Notes: generated by a model from the sequence alone, not told the origin. DNA of 64,000 bases from Bog-473 sp963717455 (GCA_963717455.1 OY970336.1:4836001-4900000), one strand, 5' to 3'; positions 32,845 through 42,112 are shown, counted from the first letter of the stretch. Made by a program: numbers and translations.

Positions 32845-33990
32845 GTGGCCCGCGCCTATCTCGACCACGCCAGCACGACGCCGCCACGGCCCGAGGCAAT
32901 CGCCGCACTGACGTGGTGGGCCACCCTCCCGCCCGGTGATCCCGGGCGGCTGCACCAGGAAGGCCGCACCGTCCGCGACGCACTCGAGCAGGCTCGCGAC
33001 CAGGTCGCCGGCCTGCTCGGCGTCGCAGCGCGCCAGGTGGTCTTCACGTCGGGTGGGACAGAGGCCATCAACGCCGCCGTGTGGGGCGCCACCCGTGCGG
33101 CGCCCGGCGCGCCCGTCGTGTGCGGCGCCGTGGAGCACTCCGCCGTCAGGGACACCTCGGCGCGCGCCGCACCGGTCGAGGAGCTGCGAGTGGACGGGTC
33201 CGGGCGCCTCGACATGGACGCGCTGCGCCAGCGCCTGGCGTCGCGGTCGTCACCGCGCCCCGCACTCGTGCACTGCCAGTGGGGCAACCATGAGGTGGGC
33301 ACGCTGCAACCCGTCCGCGAGGTGGTCGGGCTGTGCCGCGAGGCCGGCGTCACGGTGCACGTGGACGCCGCGGCGGCCTGTGGCCACGTCCCGACGGATC
33401 TGGCCGCGCTCGACGCCGACCTGGTCAGCGTGAGCGCCCACAAGCTGGGCGGGGTTCCCGGAGCGGGCGCATTGATCGTCCGGCGTGGCAGCAGGTTCGA
33501 GCCGCTCCTGGTGGGCGGCGAACAGGAGCGCGGGCGACGGGCGGGCCTGGAGCCGGTCCCCGCGCTGATCGGCTTCGGGGCCGCGGCGGCCGCGCTGGAC
33601 GCCGGAGGCCAGCAGTTGATCGCGGAGGAGGCCGAGAGGGCCCGGCGGCAGATCGCGGCGGTCGTCGACGCGGCGCTGTCGCTCGACGGGGTGGAGGTGG
33701 TCGGCGCGGCAGCGGCGGACCGTCTGCCCCACTTGGTGTGCCTGGGCGTCCAGGGCGTCGAGGCGGAGCCGGTGCTGATCGGCCTCGACCGCGCCGGCGT
33801 GGCCGTCCACTCGGGCTCCGCGTGCTCGTCGGAGAGCATCGAACCCTCGCCCGTGCTCGAGGCCATGGGCGCCGATCCGAGCCACTCGCTGCGGGTCAGT
33901 GTGGGCTGGACCACGACCGACCCGGACTGCGCCGCCTTCGCCGACGCCTTCGCCCGGGTCGTGGCCGACCTGCGGGCGCTACGGGGCTGA
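32845..33990 (+). CDS. Cysteine desulfurase (IscS/NifS family)
   Basis: 381-residue PLP enzyme that releases sulfur from cysteine for Fe-S clusters and thiolated tRNA. Y-L-D-H-A-S-T-T-P opens it, S-A-H-K-L-G-G holds the PLP lysine and S-G-S-A-C-S-S the persulfide cysteine on a short loop. GTG start directly after the SufR-like gene. No scaffold (SufU, IscU) or mnmA follows. The 3' end overlaps the convergent ccm operon by 12 bases. Confidence 0.93.
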   Translation: MARAYLDHASTTPPRPEAIAALTWWATLPPGDPGRLHQEGRTVRDALEQARDQVAGLLGVAARQVVFTSGGTEAINAAVWGATRAAPGAPVVCGAVEHSAVRDTSARAAPVEELRVDGSGRLDMDALRQRLASRSSPRPALVHCQWGNHEVGTLQPVREVVGLCREAGVTVHVDAAAACGHVPTDLAALDADLVSVSAHKLGGVPGAGALIVRRGSRFEPLLVGGEQERGRRAGLEPVPALIGFGAAAAALDAGGQQLIAEEAERARRQIAAVVDAALSLDGVEVVGAAAADRLPHLVCLGVQGVEAEPVLIGLDRAGVAVHSGSACSSESIEPSPVLEAMGADPSHSLRVSVGWTTTDPDCAAFADAFARVVADLRALRG

Positions 33991-34836
33991 CGACCCCTTC
34001 GCCGCTCCGGAGAAGGCGGCGGGGAGCGGGACTCCGGCGCCCTGGTACGCCCCGGCCACCAGCGGCGCCACCTGCGCCGGCTCGCCGGCCGCTGGCCCGT
34101 CGGCCAGGAAGTCGTTGAACTGGGCCACCGCTGCCGCGTGGTCGTGATCCTGATTCTCGAGGACCAGGCCATAGAACAGGTGGGCCTGGGAGTAGGTGGG
34201 CGAGTCCTTGACCGCGGTCTCGATCTCGGCCCGCCCGATCCGCACGAGCGCAGCCACGTGGGCGGCGGTTCCCACGTTCCACTGCAGATAGCCCGCGTCG
34301 GCCAGCGCCACCGGGTTCGACGGATCCTCGGAGAGCACCTTGTTGTAGAGCTCGAGCGCGCCCTTGGTGTTGCCCTTGTTGTTCAGCACCAGTGCCTGCT
34401 GCAGCTGCTGCTCAATCAGCTGGGCCTGCGAGAGGCTCACGCTCCCCGACGACGACTGGCCCGGCTGGCGGGACTGCACGAAGTGCACCACGAGGACGCC
34501 GGCACCGGTGGCGATCAGCAGGCAGGCCACGACGATGCCCATCCGGCGCCACAGCGGCAGCGGCCGCCGCTCGGGCACCGGATCCACCGCCGGGGGCGGC
34601 GCCGTGGCGGGCTCGGGGCCCAGGGCAGCAAGCTCGGCCTCCACCTCGGCCAGGCGCGCCGCGTCCCGCGCCACGAGGACGGCGTGGTCCTCGTCGGAGA
34701 GGTCGCCGGCCTCGTGCTCGCGGTCCGCGTCGTCGAGGGAGCGCCGCAGGAACTCGCGCTCGTCGGCGAGGTACCAGCGGTCGTCGCGTGCCGGCTGGTC
34801 CGCCCCCGCCACCTTGGGCGATCCGTCGACCGTCAT
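33979..34836 (-). CDS. CcmI/CycH-like TPR membrane protein of cytochrome c maturation
   Basis: 285 aa. A charged cytoplasmic N-terminus (about 1-95) whose D-D-A-D-R-E-H-E-A-G-D-L-S-D-E-D-H matches the CcmI/CcmH-associated motif, one membrane helix (about 97-118), then two or three TPR units from about residue 135. In Ccm system I this protein delivers apocytochrome c. Last gene of the ccm operon, with a four-base ATGA overlap with ccmH. Confidence 0.8.
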   Translation of the reverse strand: MTVDGSPKVAGADQPARDDRWYLADEREFLRRSLDDADREHEAGDLSDEDHAVLVARDAARLAEVEAELAALGPEPATAPPPAVDPVPERRPLPLWRRMGIVVACLLIATGAGVLVVHFVQSRQPGQSSSGSVSLSQAQLIEQQLQQALVLNNKGNTKGALELYNKVLSEDPSNPVALADAGYLQWNVGTAAHVAALVRIGRAEIETAVKDSPTYSQAHLFYGLVLENQDHDHAAAVAQFNDFLADGPAAGEPAQVAPLVAGAYQGAGVPLPAAFSGAAKGSSAP

Positions 34837-35282
34837 GCGACGGGTTCTCCCGCCTTCAGCGCGTCGAAGGCGCGGCTCCGACGCCAGAAGACGACGCCGA
34901 CCCCCACCAGGGCGGCGCCGCCGAGCACGAGCGGGACGACCCAGATGAGAGGGACCCCGCCGGCGTCGGGCGGGACCAGGAGGATGGTCTGGCCGTACTC
35001 GGCCACGAGCACCTGGTCGATGGCGGAGGTGGAGCGGCCGGCTGCCACCATGCTCTCGATCTGGTGGCGCACGGCGATGGCCGTCGTCGCGTTCGACTGG
35101 GCGACCGAGAGGTCGGTGCAGGAGGGACAGCGCACGTTCGCCTCAATGGCAGCGGCCTGCTGCGCCATCGTCTGCGAGCCCGTGTCGAACGCGCCACTCC
35201 CGATGAACAGCGCCACCGCCAGGACGACGAGGGGGACCGCCACCCGCGCCCACAGGGGCAGGCGTGCCGTGCGCTCACCCAC
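34833..35282 (-). CDS. ccmH: Cytochrome c-type biogenesis protein CcmH
   Basis: 149 aa with a signal-anchor (about 10-30), the apocytochrome thiol-reducing R-C-P-S-C motif near residue 52, a three-helix bundle, and a second membrane helix near residue 110 before a basic tail. GTG start overlapping the tlpA stop by eight bases. Confidence 0.93.
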   Translation of the reverse strand: MGERTARLPLWARVAVPLVVLAVALFIGSGAFDTGSQTMAQQAAAIEANVRCPSCTDLSVAQSNATTAIAVRHQIESMVAAGRSTSAIDQVLVAEYGQTILLVPPDAGGVPLIWVVPLVLGGAALVGVGVVFWRRSRAFDALKAGEPVA

Positions 35283-35844
35283 TGGTCGTACGCGCCCGCG
35301 CTCCGGCGGCCTTCAGGAACGACTCCAGGTTCTTCTGCGTGGCCGGGCCCTCGAGGACTGCCTCGACCCGGCCCGACGGATCGACGACGAAGGTCGTCGG
35401 CGGCGCGGTCACCCCGAAGTGCTCGGCGATCACGCCGCCGGGGTCGCTGATGGCGGGCCACAGGTCGCCGTTGGACTGTAGGAACGCACGTGCGGTCCCC
35501 GTGGTGTCGTGGAACACGACGCTCACCATGGCCGCGCCACCGGGGGTGTGGGCCTGCGTGTAATGGAAGCGCGAGAGGTCGGGCGCCTCCTCCTGGCAGG
35601 GGATGCACCAGCTGGCGAAGAAGTTGATGACGACGTAGCGGCCCCGCAGTGATGCAAGGGAGACCCGTGAGCCGTTGCTCAGGTCGGTCCCCGTGAACGT
35701 CGGCGCCGGATGCCCCAGGAGCGGGCTGGCGACGGCGGTGGCCTGCTGCGGTGTGCGCGTCGCCAGGACGACGCCGACGACGACGAGGACCAGGAGGACG
35801 GCGCCCGCCACCCAGCGGACCGGGTGGCGTCGGCGGGTCCTCAT
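35275..35844 (-). CDS. TlpA/ResA/DsbE-type membrane-anchored thiol-disulfide oxidoreductase
   Basis: 189 aa: basic N-terminus, membrane anchor (about 10-30), then an extracytoplasmic thioredoxin fold with W-C-I-P-C and a cis-Pro in A-P-P-T-T-F-V. It keeps the haem-binding cysteines of apocytochrome c reduced (CcmG role). The ATG overlaps the ccmF stop by four bases. Confidence 0.92.
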   Translation of the reverse strand: MRTRRRHPVRWVAGAVLLVLVVVGVVLATRTPQQATAVASPLLGHPAPTFTGTDLSNGSRVSLASLRGRYVVINFFASWCIPCQEEAPDLSRFHYTQAHTPGGAAMVSVVFHDTTGTARAFLQSNGDLWPAISDPGGVIAEHFGVTAPPTTFVVDPSGRVEAVLEGPATQKNLESFLKAAGARARTTSG

Positions 35845-37957
35845 GCCGGGCTGACCCCACGGGCGACCAACGCGCCCACCGGCTCGGGAGCCTCTTTCTG
35901 CTCGTCGTGGTGCTCGCCGGGCTCGGCGCCGGTGACCAGCCCCGGCGGGGCCGACGCCGGTTCGGTGGCCCGCCGCCGGGACCCCGGCACGAGCGCGAGC
36001 ACTCCCCCGAGGCCGATCAGGAGTCCTCCGGCCCAGAGCCAGGCCACGAGCGGCTCGACCACCACGCCGATCGCCACCGAGCCCCGCGGGAGGTTGTCGA
36101 TGGCCTGGTTCCCCGAAGCCGCGCCCAGTCCCCCCACGGCGTCGAAGGTCAGGTAGACGTCGCCCCAGAGCCCCGAATCGATGGCCGGCGTGCCCACGAC
36201 CGACGAGCGCGCTGCCGAAGCTGGTCGTCGCCGGAGCGAACACGCTGCCGTCCACCTTGACCAGGGCCTCCTGGGCCGTGCGTGAGGGCGACGTGACCGT
36301 GCGCAGTCCCTCGAAGGTGAAGCTGTGCCCGTCGAAGGTGACCGGCGTGCCGCGGTGCAGCGGGAGCTCGCCCTGGTGGCGGTAGGAGGTGGCGGCGATG
36401 ACCCCGACGGCGAGGAGCACGACGCCGAGGTGCACGATCATGCCGCCGTTGGCCCGCCCCACCAGCCCGCGCCACCAGCCGACGTGCCGCGTGTGGGCGG
36501 CACGGACGGAGAGCACCAGCGCGCGGGCCGCCGTGGCGGCGGCCATCGCGCCCAACCCGAATCCGACCAGCGTCGCACCGCCGCGCAGGCCCAGCGCCAC
36601 GCACAGCACCACCGTGCCCACGCCGATCCACACCGGGATGACGAGACGCTGCCACAGCACGGTCCCGCTCATCTTGCGCCAGCTGAGCACCGGTGCGACG
36701 GCCATCAGGAACAACAGGGTCAGGCCGGCCGGCACGGCCACGGTGTTGAAGAACGGTGCGCCGACCGAGACCTGCTGCTGCGTCAGAGCCTCGTAGAGGA
36801 GCGGGTACACGGTGCCGAGCAGCACCACGAACGCGAAGCCGACGAACAGCACGTTGTTGAGGAGGAACGCGCCCTCCCGGCCCAGCGGGGCGTCGATGCC
36901 CCCGGGCGAGCGGAGCCGGTCGCCGCGCCAGGCGATCAGGCCGAACCCGACGATGACCACGGCGAAGAAGAAGCCGATGAGCAGCGGGCCGATCGTCGAC
37001 TGGGAGAAGGCGTGCACCGAGGTGATGACGCCCGAGCGGGTGAGGAACGTGCCCAGGATGGTGAGCGCGAACGTGGCGATGGACAGCGACAGGTTCCAGA
37101 CGCGCATCAGGCCGCGCCGCTCCTGGACGAGGACCGAGTGCAGGTAGGCCGTCCCGCAGAGCCAAGGAAGCAGGGCGGCGTTCTCGACCGGGTCCCAGCC
37201 CCAGAACCCGCCCCACCCGAGCACCTGGTAGGACCACCAGGCACCGAGCACGATGCCGACGGAGAGGAAGGTGAACGCCACCAGCGTCCAGCGGCGGCAC
37301 TCGACCTGCCAGCGATCGCCCACCCGGCCCGTGGCCAGCATGCCGATGGCGAATGCGAAGGGCACGGTGAACACGACGAACCCGATGTAGAGGAGCGGCG
37401 GGTGGATCGCCACCAGCGGGTTGTCCTGCAGCAGCGAGTTGGGCCCGAGACCCTGCGTCACCCCGGAGGCGGTGACGAAGGGGTTGGCGGGCCCGATCAT
37501 CAGCCCGAAGAAGAAAGCGGAGACGACGCAGAGGACGAAGGTGGCCCAGCGGATGACCTGGTCGGCGGCCTGGCGGCGGTAGCGCCAGACGAAGATCGCC
37601 GAGACCACGGAGAGGACCAGCCCCCACAGCAGGATGGACCCGGCCAGTGCCGACCACATCCCGGTGACGGAGTACAGGAGCGGGGTGGCCGTGCTGTTGT
37701 TCTCGGCCACGAACGACCAGCGCGAAGTCGTGCGTGACGAGCGCGTGCTCCATCGCCCCGACGGCGAGGAGCGCGCCGACGAGCATGACGGGCGCCAGCA
37801 GCCTGCCGTCACCCGCCACGCGCCCCGTCGACATGGCGGTCGGCGCCGTATCGGCGTCGCGGCGCGCGACCAGCCCGATGAGGAGCACGATCGCCCCGAC
37901 GATGCTCGCCACGAAGGCGAGCCACACGCCGATCGTCCCCAGATGCGCGTCGACCAT
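35841..37957 (-). pseudogene. ccmF: ccmF (cytochrome c haem lyase subunit) split by two frameshifts
   Basis: About 704 residues of CcmF are encoded across three frames. Frame 1 (from the ATG at 37957) gives the first two membrane helices up to T-H-D-F-A. Near 37720 it shifts, and the second frame carries W-S-F-V-A-E-N-N-S-T, the haem-binding region with A-I-H-P-P-L-L-Y and the tryptophan-rich G-G-F-W-G-W-D-P-V-E-N. Near 36198-36212 it shifts again into V-G-T-P-A-I-D-S-G-L-W and the C-terminal helices. Both shifts equal one extra base. All conserved parts remain, so a sequence error is likelier than decay. Overlaps ccmE and tlpA by one and four bases. Confidence 0.88.
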
Positions 37958-38475
37958 CAGCAGGCCGGCCCGGTCGTCGAGGCCTTCACCCGGTTCGGGT
38001 ACTGCGCGCTGTAGGTGGCCGAGTGCTTGACCAGGATGGAGTTGGACACGAAGTCGTTCGACGTGTCCGACGTGAAGTGCCCCACCACGACCACCGGGAT
38101 CCTGGCCTGGAAGAGGTCGGGCGGGCTGCCGGTGTTGGCGACCTGCACGACGTGGGGTCCCTCGCAGATGCTGAAGTCCGAGCCGGTGGCGGTGGCGTGG
38201 ATGCTGCCAGGGACCACCGTCCCCTCGAGGCGGAACGTCGTGGTGCCGAGCATGTGCCGGCTGGCGTACGCCTGGTCGACCGTGTCGAAGTAATTGAGCG
38301 AGCTACCCAGCCCCTCGACCAGCAGGAAGACGAAAGCGGCGAGGAGCAGGGCGAAGACGGCCAGGACGCGCCGGCTGGTGCGGCGCCGCCGCGGTGGGGG
38401 CAGGGCCGGCCCCTGGGGAACCTCGGACGTCGGAGGGCTGGACGGCGGGCTCGGCTCGGTGGTCGTGCCGCTCAC
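37957..38475 (-). CDS. ccmE: Cytochrome c maturation haem chaperone CcmE
   Basis: 172 aa: Pro-rich cytoplasmic tail, membrane anchor (about 38-58), extracytoplasmic OB-fold. His151 in I-L-V-K-H-S-A-T-Y is the covalent haem-binding residue; many actinobacterial and archaeal CcmE proteins have Cys here instead. GTG start with a four-base overlap with ccmD. Its stop shares one base with the ccmF ATG. Confidence 0.9.
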   Translation of the reverse strand: MSGTTTEPSPPSSPPTSEVPQGPALPPPRRRRTSRRVLAVFALLLAAFVFLLVEGLGSSLNYFDTVDQAYASRHMLGTTTFRLEGTVVPGSIHATATGSDFSICEGPHVVQVANTGSPPDLFQARIPVVVVGHFTSDTSNDFVSNSILVKHSATYSAQYPNRVKASTTGPAC

Positions 38476-38633
38476 GACCGCTCGCCACGCGCCGGTGCAC
38501 CCTGGCTCTCGGTGGCCGGCGCCTCCGATACCTTCAGCGCGCGCTCCCAACGCCGGCGGCGCAGGACCAGGCCGACTGCGTAGACGAGCAGCGTCACCAG
38601 CGTGACCGCGTACCCGGCATCGACGTAGCTCAC
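38472..38633 (-). CDS. ccmD: CcmD-like small membrane protein
   Basis: 53 residues, one membrane helix (about 5-24, ending in V-L-R-R-R-R-W-E) and a hydrophilic tail. CcmD stabilises the CcmABC-CcmE complex during haem transfer. The call rests on size, topology and its place between ccmC and ccmE. GTG start, overlapping both neighbours by four bases. Confidence 0.8.
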   Translation of the reverse strand: MSYVDAGYAVTLVTLLVYAVGLVLRRRRWERALKVSEAPATESQGAPARGERS

Positions 38634-39442
38634 GGCGTGCCTCCGCCCGGAGCCGGCGCCTGGCCGACGAGGTCGGCACCGACGAGGTCGGCACCGACGA
38701 GGTCGGCGTCCTCGCTCCATCGCTCGGCCAGCGACACCTCGAGCTCCTCGTTGCCGACCGCATCCTGCAGCACCTCGACCTGGTAGCGCACGCCGAGCAG
38801 CCACACGAAGATCAGGGAGAAGGCGACGAACGCCAGCAGGAACGTCCACGACATGGACGCCGACGCGTGGATCTTGAAGCCGGGGTCGATGAACGTGCCC
38901 CCCTGGTGCAGCGTGTTCCACCAGTCGACCGAGAAGTGGACGAGAGGGATGTCGACGGCGATGAGCAGCGCGGCCACGGCGCAGCGCCGGGCCCTGACGG
39001 CGGGATCGGCCGGCACGCGGCGCAGCGCCAGGTAGCCGATCTCGAGCAGGAGCAGCAGGGCGGTCGAGGTGAGTCGGGCGTCCCAGGTCCACCAGGTGCC
39101 CCAGGCGGGCCGGCCCCACAGCGACCCGGTCACCAGGGTCAGGGCCGAGAACACGGCGCCCACCTCGACCGCGGACGCAGCGAGGCGGTCCCAGAAGAGG
39201 GCGCGCGTGCGGGGCCACAGGTAGAGCAGGCTGCCACCGGCGGCCACGATGCCCACCCAGTACAGGGCCACGGTGGCGATCGGCGGGTGGATGTAGAGCA
39301 GCCGAGCCAGGTCCCCCTGCACGACGTCGGGTGGGGTGATCCACAAGCCGAGCCACACCGTGAAGCCCAGCGCGACGACACCGAGGGCACCCACTGCGTC
39401 GAGCCAGCGCGGCCGGGACGGCCGGAGGGTGGGCGTGCTCAC
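38630..39442 (-). CDS. ccmC: Haem export/handling protein CcmC
   Basis: 270 aa with six membrane helices. The tryptophan-rich W-G-T-W-W-T-W-D-A-R-L-T-S loop and the flanking His residues in Y-I-H-P-P and L-V-H-F-S-V-D-W-W bind haem for loading on CcmE. The cytoplasmic C-terminus contains three copies of D-L-V-G-A encoded by a 15-base tandem repeat. GTG start overlapping the ccmB stop by four bases. Confidence 0.93.
   Translation of the reverse strand: MSTPTLRPSRPRWLDAVGALGVVALGFTVWLGLWITPPDVVQGDLARLLYIHPPIATVALYWVGIVAAGGSLLYLWPRTRALFWDRLAASAVEVGAVFSALTLVTGSLWGRPAWGTWWTWDARLTSTALLLLLEIGYLALRRVPADPAVRARRCAVAALLIAVDIPLVHFSVDWWNTLHQGGTFIDPGFKIHASASMSWTFLLAFVAFSLIFVWLLGVRYQVEVLQDAVGNEELEVSLAERWSEDADLVGADLVGADLVGQAPAPGGGTP
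38666..38707 (-). repeat. 15-base tandem repeat, 2.8 copies, in ccmC
   Basis: Units of GACGAGGTCGGCACC on the plus strand start at 38666, 38681 and 38696, the first two identical and the third complete for 12 bases. Read in the gene they encode D-L-V-G-A repeats. Because the unit is a multiple of three, copy-number slippage would keep the frame. Confidence 0.8.
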
Positions 39443-40107
39443 GCCGCCTCCTGCAGCGGGCCGTAGAGGACGATGCCCACGACGAGGTAGATCAAGGCGA
39501 AGGGGACGAGGATCTTGAGCCATTGCGCGCCCGACGACACGCTGCCGTCCAGAGCGGCCTCCCACACCTTGGAACCGGCGAGCATGACCGGGGCGAGCAC
39601 CGGCAGCACGAGCAGCGGCAGGAGCGTGTCGCGCACGCGCAGGCCCGCCGAGAGGGCGCCGTAGAGGACGCCCGCGCAGGCCAGGCCGACGGTGGCCAGC
39701 AGGCTGGCCGTCACCGCCAGCCACACCACGTGCACCCGCACGTCGAAGAGGAAGGTGACGCCGGCCCACAGCACCAGCTGGAGGGCCAGGAGCTGGAGGC
39801 CGACCGCCGCCGCCTTGCCCAGGAAGATCCCTGCGGGGTCGATGCCCGAGAGGCGCAGCCCGTCACGTGTGCCCTCGCCGGACTCCACGGCCACACTGCG
39901 TTGGATCGCCAGCACCGTCGAGAACAGCAGGGCGACCCAGAAGATCCCCGGGGCGGCGCGTCGCAGCGCGGCCTGGTCCGGACCGATGGCGAACGCCAGG
40001 AGCACGAGCACGAGGAGGGCGAAGGGGACGACTTGCCACAGCGCGACGCGCGAGCGCGCCTCGATCCGGAGGTCCTTGGCCGCCACGAGCACCGCGTCAT
40101 GCCACAT
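39439..40107 (-). CDS. ccmB: Haem exporter permease CcmB
   Basis: 222 aa, six membrane helices, the permease partner of CcmA. Family features are V-A-A-K-D-L-R-I-E near the N-terminus, the E-S-G-E-G-T-R-D-G-L-R-L-S loop and a closing Y-G-P-L-Q-E-A. The ATG overlaps ccmA by 11 bases. Confidence 0.9.
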   Translation of the reverse strand: MWHDAVLVAAKDLRIEARSRVALWQVVPFALLVLVLLAFAIGPDQAALRRAAPGIFWVALLFSTVLAIQRSVAVESGEGTRDGLRLSGIDPAGIFLGKAAAVGLQLLALQLVLWAGVTFLFDVRVHVVWLAVTASLLATVGLACAGVLYGALSAGLRVRDTLLPLLVLPVLAPVMLAGSKVWEAALDGSVSSGAQWLKILVPFALIYLVVGIVLYGPLQEAA

Positions 40108-40828
40108 GGGTGGCCCCCACGTTGCCGGTCGTGTCGTCGGGCACGACGGTCGGCACCGCAGCGAGTGTGACGTGTCGCCCGCCGGGGCCCTCTCCGGTGA
40201 CCCGGCCCCCGCCCATGGAGACGACGCGGTCGGCCAGGGGAACGGAGAGCTGCGGCTCGTGGGAGGAGAGGAGCACCGTTGCTCCATCCGTCACCGCCTC
40301 GCCGATCAGGTGCCCGAGCAGGGAGCGCGAGGTCGCGTCGAGGCCGGCGTGGGGCTCGTCGAGCAGCCACAGCGCGGGGCGGCGGGCCAGGAGGGCGGCG
40401 AGCGCGACCCGGCGCCGCTGCCCGGCCGAGAGGCGCCCGGCCGGGGAGGTGCGCAGGCGCCCGGTCAGGCCGAGCCGGTCGAGCGCCCCCTCGGCGCTCC
40501 GGACGGGGAGCCCGAGGGCGCGGACGGCGAAGCGGACGTTCTCCGCCGCACTCAGCTCGTCGTAGAGCGGGGCGGCATGGCCCAGGAGGCCGACGTAGCG
40601 CCGCACCGAGGTGTGGTCCGTGGTCAGGTCGACACCGAGCACGGATGCCTCGCCCGCCGCGACGGGCAAAAGACCTGCGCACGCGCGCAGGAGGCTCGTC
40701 TTGCCGGCGCCGTTGGCACCGACGACGACGACGACCTCACCCTGCTCGAGGCAGAGGTCTACCCCTGCGAGGGCGGGGAAGCGGCCGGCGAGAGCGACAG
40801 CGGCGCGGAATTGGACGACAGGGGCCAT
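40097..40828 (-). CDS. ccmA: Haem exporter ATP-binding protein CcmA
   Basis: 243-residue ABC ATPase: G-A-N-G-A-G-K-T-S (Walker A), L-S-A-G-Q-R-R-R (signature), L-W-L-L-D-E-P (Walker B), S-S-H-E (H-loop). It powers release of haem-loaded CcmE. The second of two nearby ATG codons is chosen because GGGGAAGG lies just before it. First gene of the ccm operon; 64 bases separate it from the upstream methyltransferase. Confidence 0.92.
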   Translation of the reverse strand: MAPVVQFRAAVALAGRFPALAGVDLCLEQGEVVVVVGANGAGKTSLLRACAGLLPVAAGEASVLGVDLTTDHTSVRRYVGLLGHAAPLYDELSAAENVRFAVRALGLPVRSAEGALDRLGLTGRLRTSPAGRLSAGQRRRVALAALLARRPALWLLDEPHAGLDATSRSLLGHLIGEAVTDGATVLLSSHEPQLSVPLADRVVSMGGGRVTGEGPGGRHVTLAAVPTVVPDDTTGNVGATHVA

Positions 40829-40892
40829 GGCCTTCCCCACCATGGTAGGGGGGGTCGGTCCCGGGGTTCCAAGCGGGTCCCTGGGGCCTCCG

Positions 40893-41600
40893 TCAGAGCA
40901 GCGTCCAGACCCAGGCCACGCTGAAGGGCCAGTCGCGGTACCGCCTCCAGCCCGGCTTGCGGCGCACGAATTCGTCGTCGACCAGGGCTTCGTGCAGCTC
41001 GCGCAGGGAGAAGCCGGCGCCGGTGGCGGCGGCCACGTGCTCGGAGGCGAGGTGGACGAAGGTCTCGATGGCCACGGGCCCGGAGCCGGGGACGTCGAAG
41101 TGTGTCGGCATTCCCACCGACATCACGAAGTACGGATGGATCCCGACCACCACGAACGACCCCTCGTTGCCGAGCAGCCGGCGCGCCTCGGTGTACAGCC
41201 GGGCCAACTCCGGCAGGTGCTCGTCGACCAGGACGCAGACGGCCAGGTCGTACGCGGCATCGGGCAAACCGGTGTCCCGCACGTCCCCCTCGACCAGGCG
41301 GTCGTGGGCGCCGCGGGCCCGGGCCCGCTCGAGCATGGCCGGCGTCAGGTCGACACCGTCGACGGGGAAGTCGCCGCGCGAGCGCAACCAGCCGGCGGTG
41401 CGCCCCGAGCCGCACCCCAGGTCGGCGGCGCGCCCGACCGCGTCCCAATCGATCGATCCGATGCGCTCCAGGAGCGCCAGGTCCATGACGTCCTCGACGG
41501 TCGCCTCGTAGGTCGGTGCCCACGCGTCGTACCCCTCGCGCGCCGACACCATCGGATAGTGGCGGCGGTCGAACCGAGCGAAGTCGGGCCCGGCCGCCAC
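40893..41600 (-). CDS. Class I SAM-dependent methyltransferase
   Basis: 235 aa. A-A-D-L-G-C-G-S-G-R-T-A-G-W-L is the SAM loop, G-V-D-L-T-P-A-M-L the acidic motif. The N-terminal Y-D-A-W-A-P-T-Y-E occurs in UbiE/Coq5-like and other small-molecule methyltransferases. GTG start two bases after the upstream gene's stop. Substrate unknown; a lipid, quinone or natural product is possible. Confidence 0.85.
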   Translation of the reverse strand: MAAGPDFARFDRRHYPMVSAREGYDAWAPTYEATVEDVMDLALLERIGSIDWDAVGRAADLGCGSGRTAGWLRSRGDFPVDGVDLTPAMLERARARGAHDRLVEGDVRDTGLPDAAYDLAVCVLVDEHLPELARLYTEARRLLGNEGSFVVVGIHPYFVMSVGMPTHFDVPGSGPVAIETFVHLASEHVAAATGAGFSLRELHEALVDDEFVRRKPGWRRYRDWPFSVAWVWTLL

Positions 41601-41602
41601 GG

Positions 41603-42112
41603 TCAGCGCATGTGTGCCAGCGCGTGGACAGGATCGAGCGACGTCGACGTGTCGCCGGCCAACTCGGCGCGGGCGAAGCCGGCGAGTGCAACCTCGTGGG
41701 CGAGCAGGAGGTCCGCTGTCTCGCGCTCCGCGGGGTCCAGCTCGCCGATACGGCGGTACAGGGGGATGTACTGGTCCGTGACGTTCACGACCGAGCTCAT
41801 GAGGTCCTCCCAGGCGCTGGCCGCCGAGTCGGGGACCAGCGCCTCGGCCACCGACAGCATCTCGGGGTCGGGCTCGGTCGAGATGCCGGCGCGCTCGAGC
41901 GCGGGCGCCACGGCGTCCTTGGTGCGGCGCTCGAGCGTGGCGAGCACTCGCATCTTGCGCGCCCGCTCTGCATCGGCGAGACGGTCGGCGACGCCCGAGA
42001 AGAAGGCCTCGCCGAGCACCTCGCCCTGGTAGGCCTTGACCCAGAGCCCGTCGATGCCATCCTCGGCCGAGAAGATGGGCGCCGGGCCCGCGTCGGTGTC
42101 GGTGTCGGTCAT
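41603..42112 (-). CDS. Uncharacterised all-helical protein, possibly ferritin-like
   Basis: 169 residues, not recognised with confidence. Predicted almost entirely helical with regularly placed acidic residues (Y-Q-G-E-V-L-G-E, L-E-R-R-T-K-D, L-L-A-H-E-V), which could form a four-helix bundle and di-metal site of the ferritin-like superfamily. Two bases separate it from the methyltransferase, so they are probably co-expressed. The ATG follows 89 open codons without similarity. Confidence 0.6.
   Translation of the reverse strand: MTDTDTDAGPAPIFSAEDGIDGLWVKAYQGEVLGEAFFSGVADRLADAERARKMRVLATLERRTKDAVAPALERAGISTEPDPEMLSVAEALVPDSAASAWEDLMSSVVNVTDQYIPLYRRIGELDPAERETADLLLAHEVALAGFARAELAGDTSTSLDPVHALAHMR

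Noticed and set aside
36325..37737. Long open frame on the plus strand opposite ccmF (470 codons)
   Set aside because: It is antisense to strongly conserved CcmF sequence, is full of Glu/Arg/His/Gly low-complexity runs typical of GC-rich shadow frames, and has no start context.
35841..37957. Programmed ribosomal frameshifting in ccmF
   Set aside because: No slippery heptamer or downstream pseudoknot is evident, there are two separate shifts, and the family does not use frameshifting.
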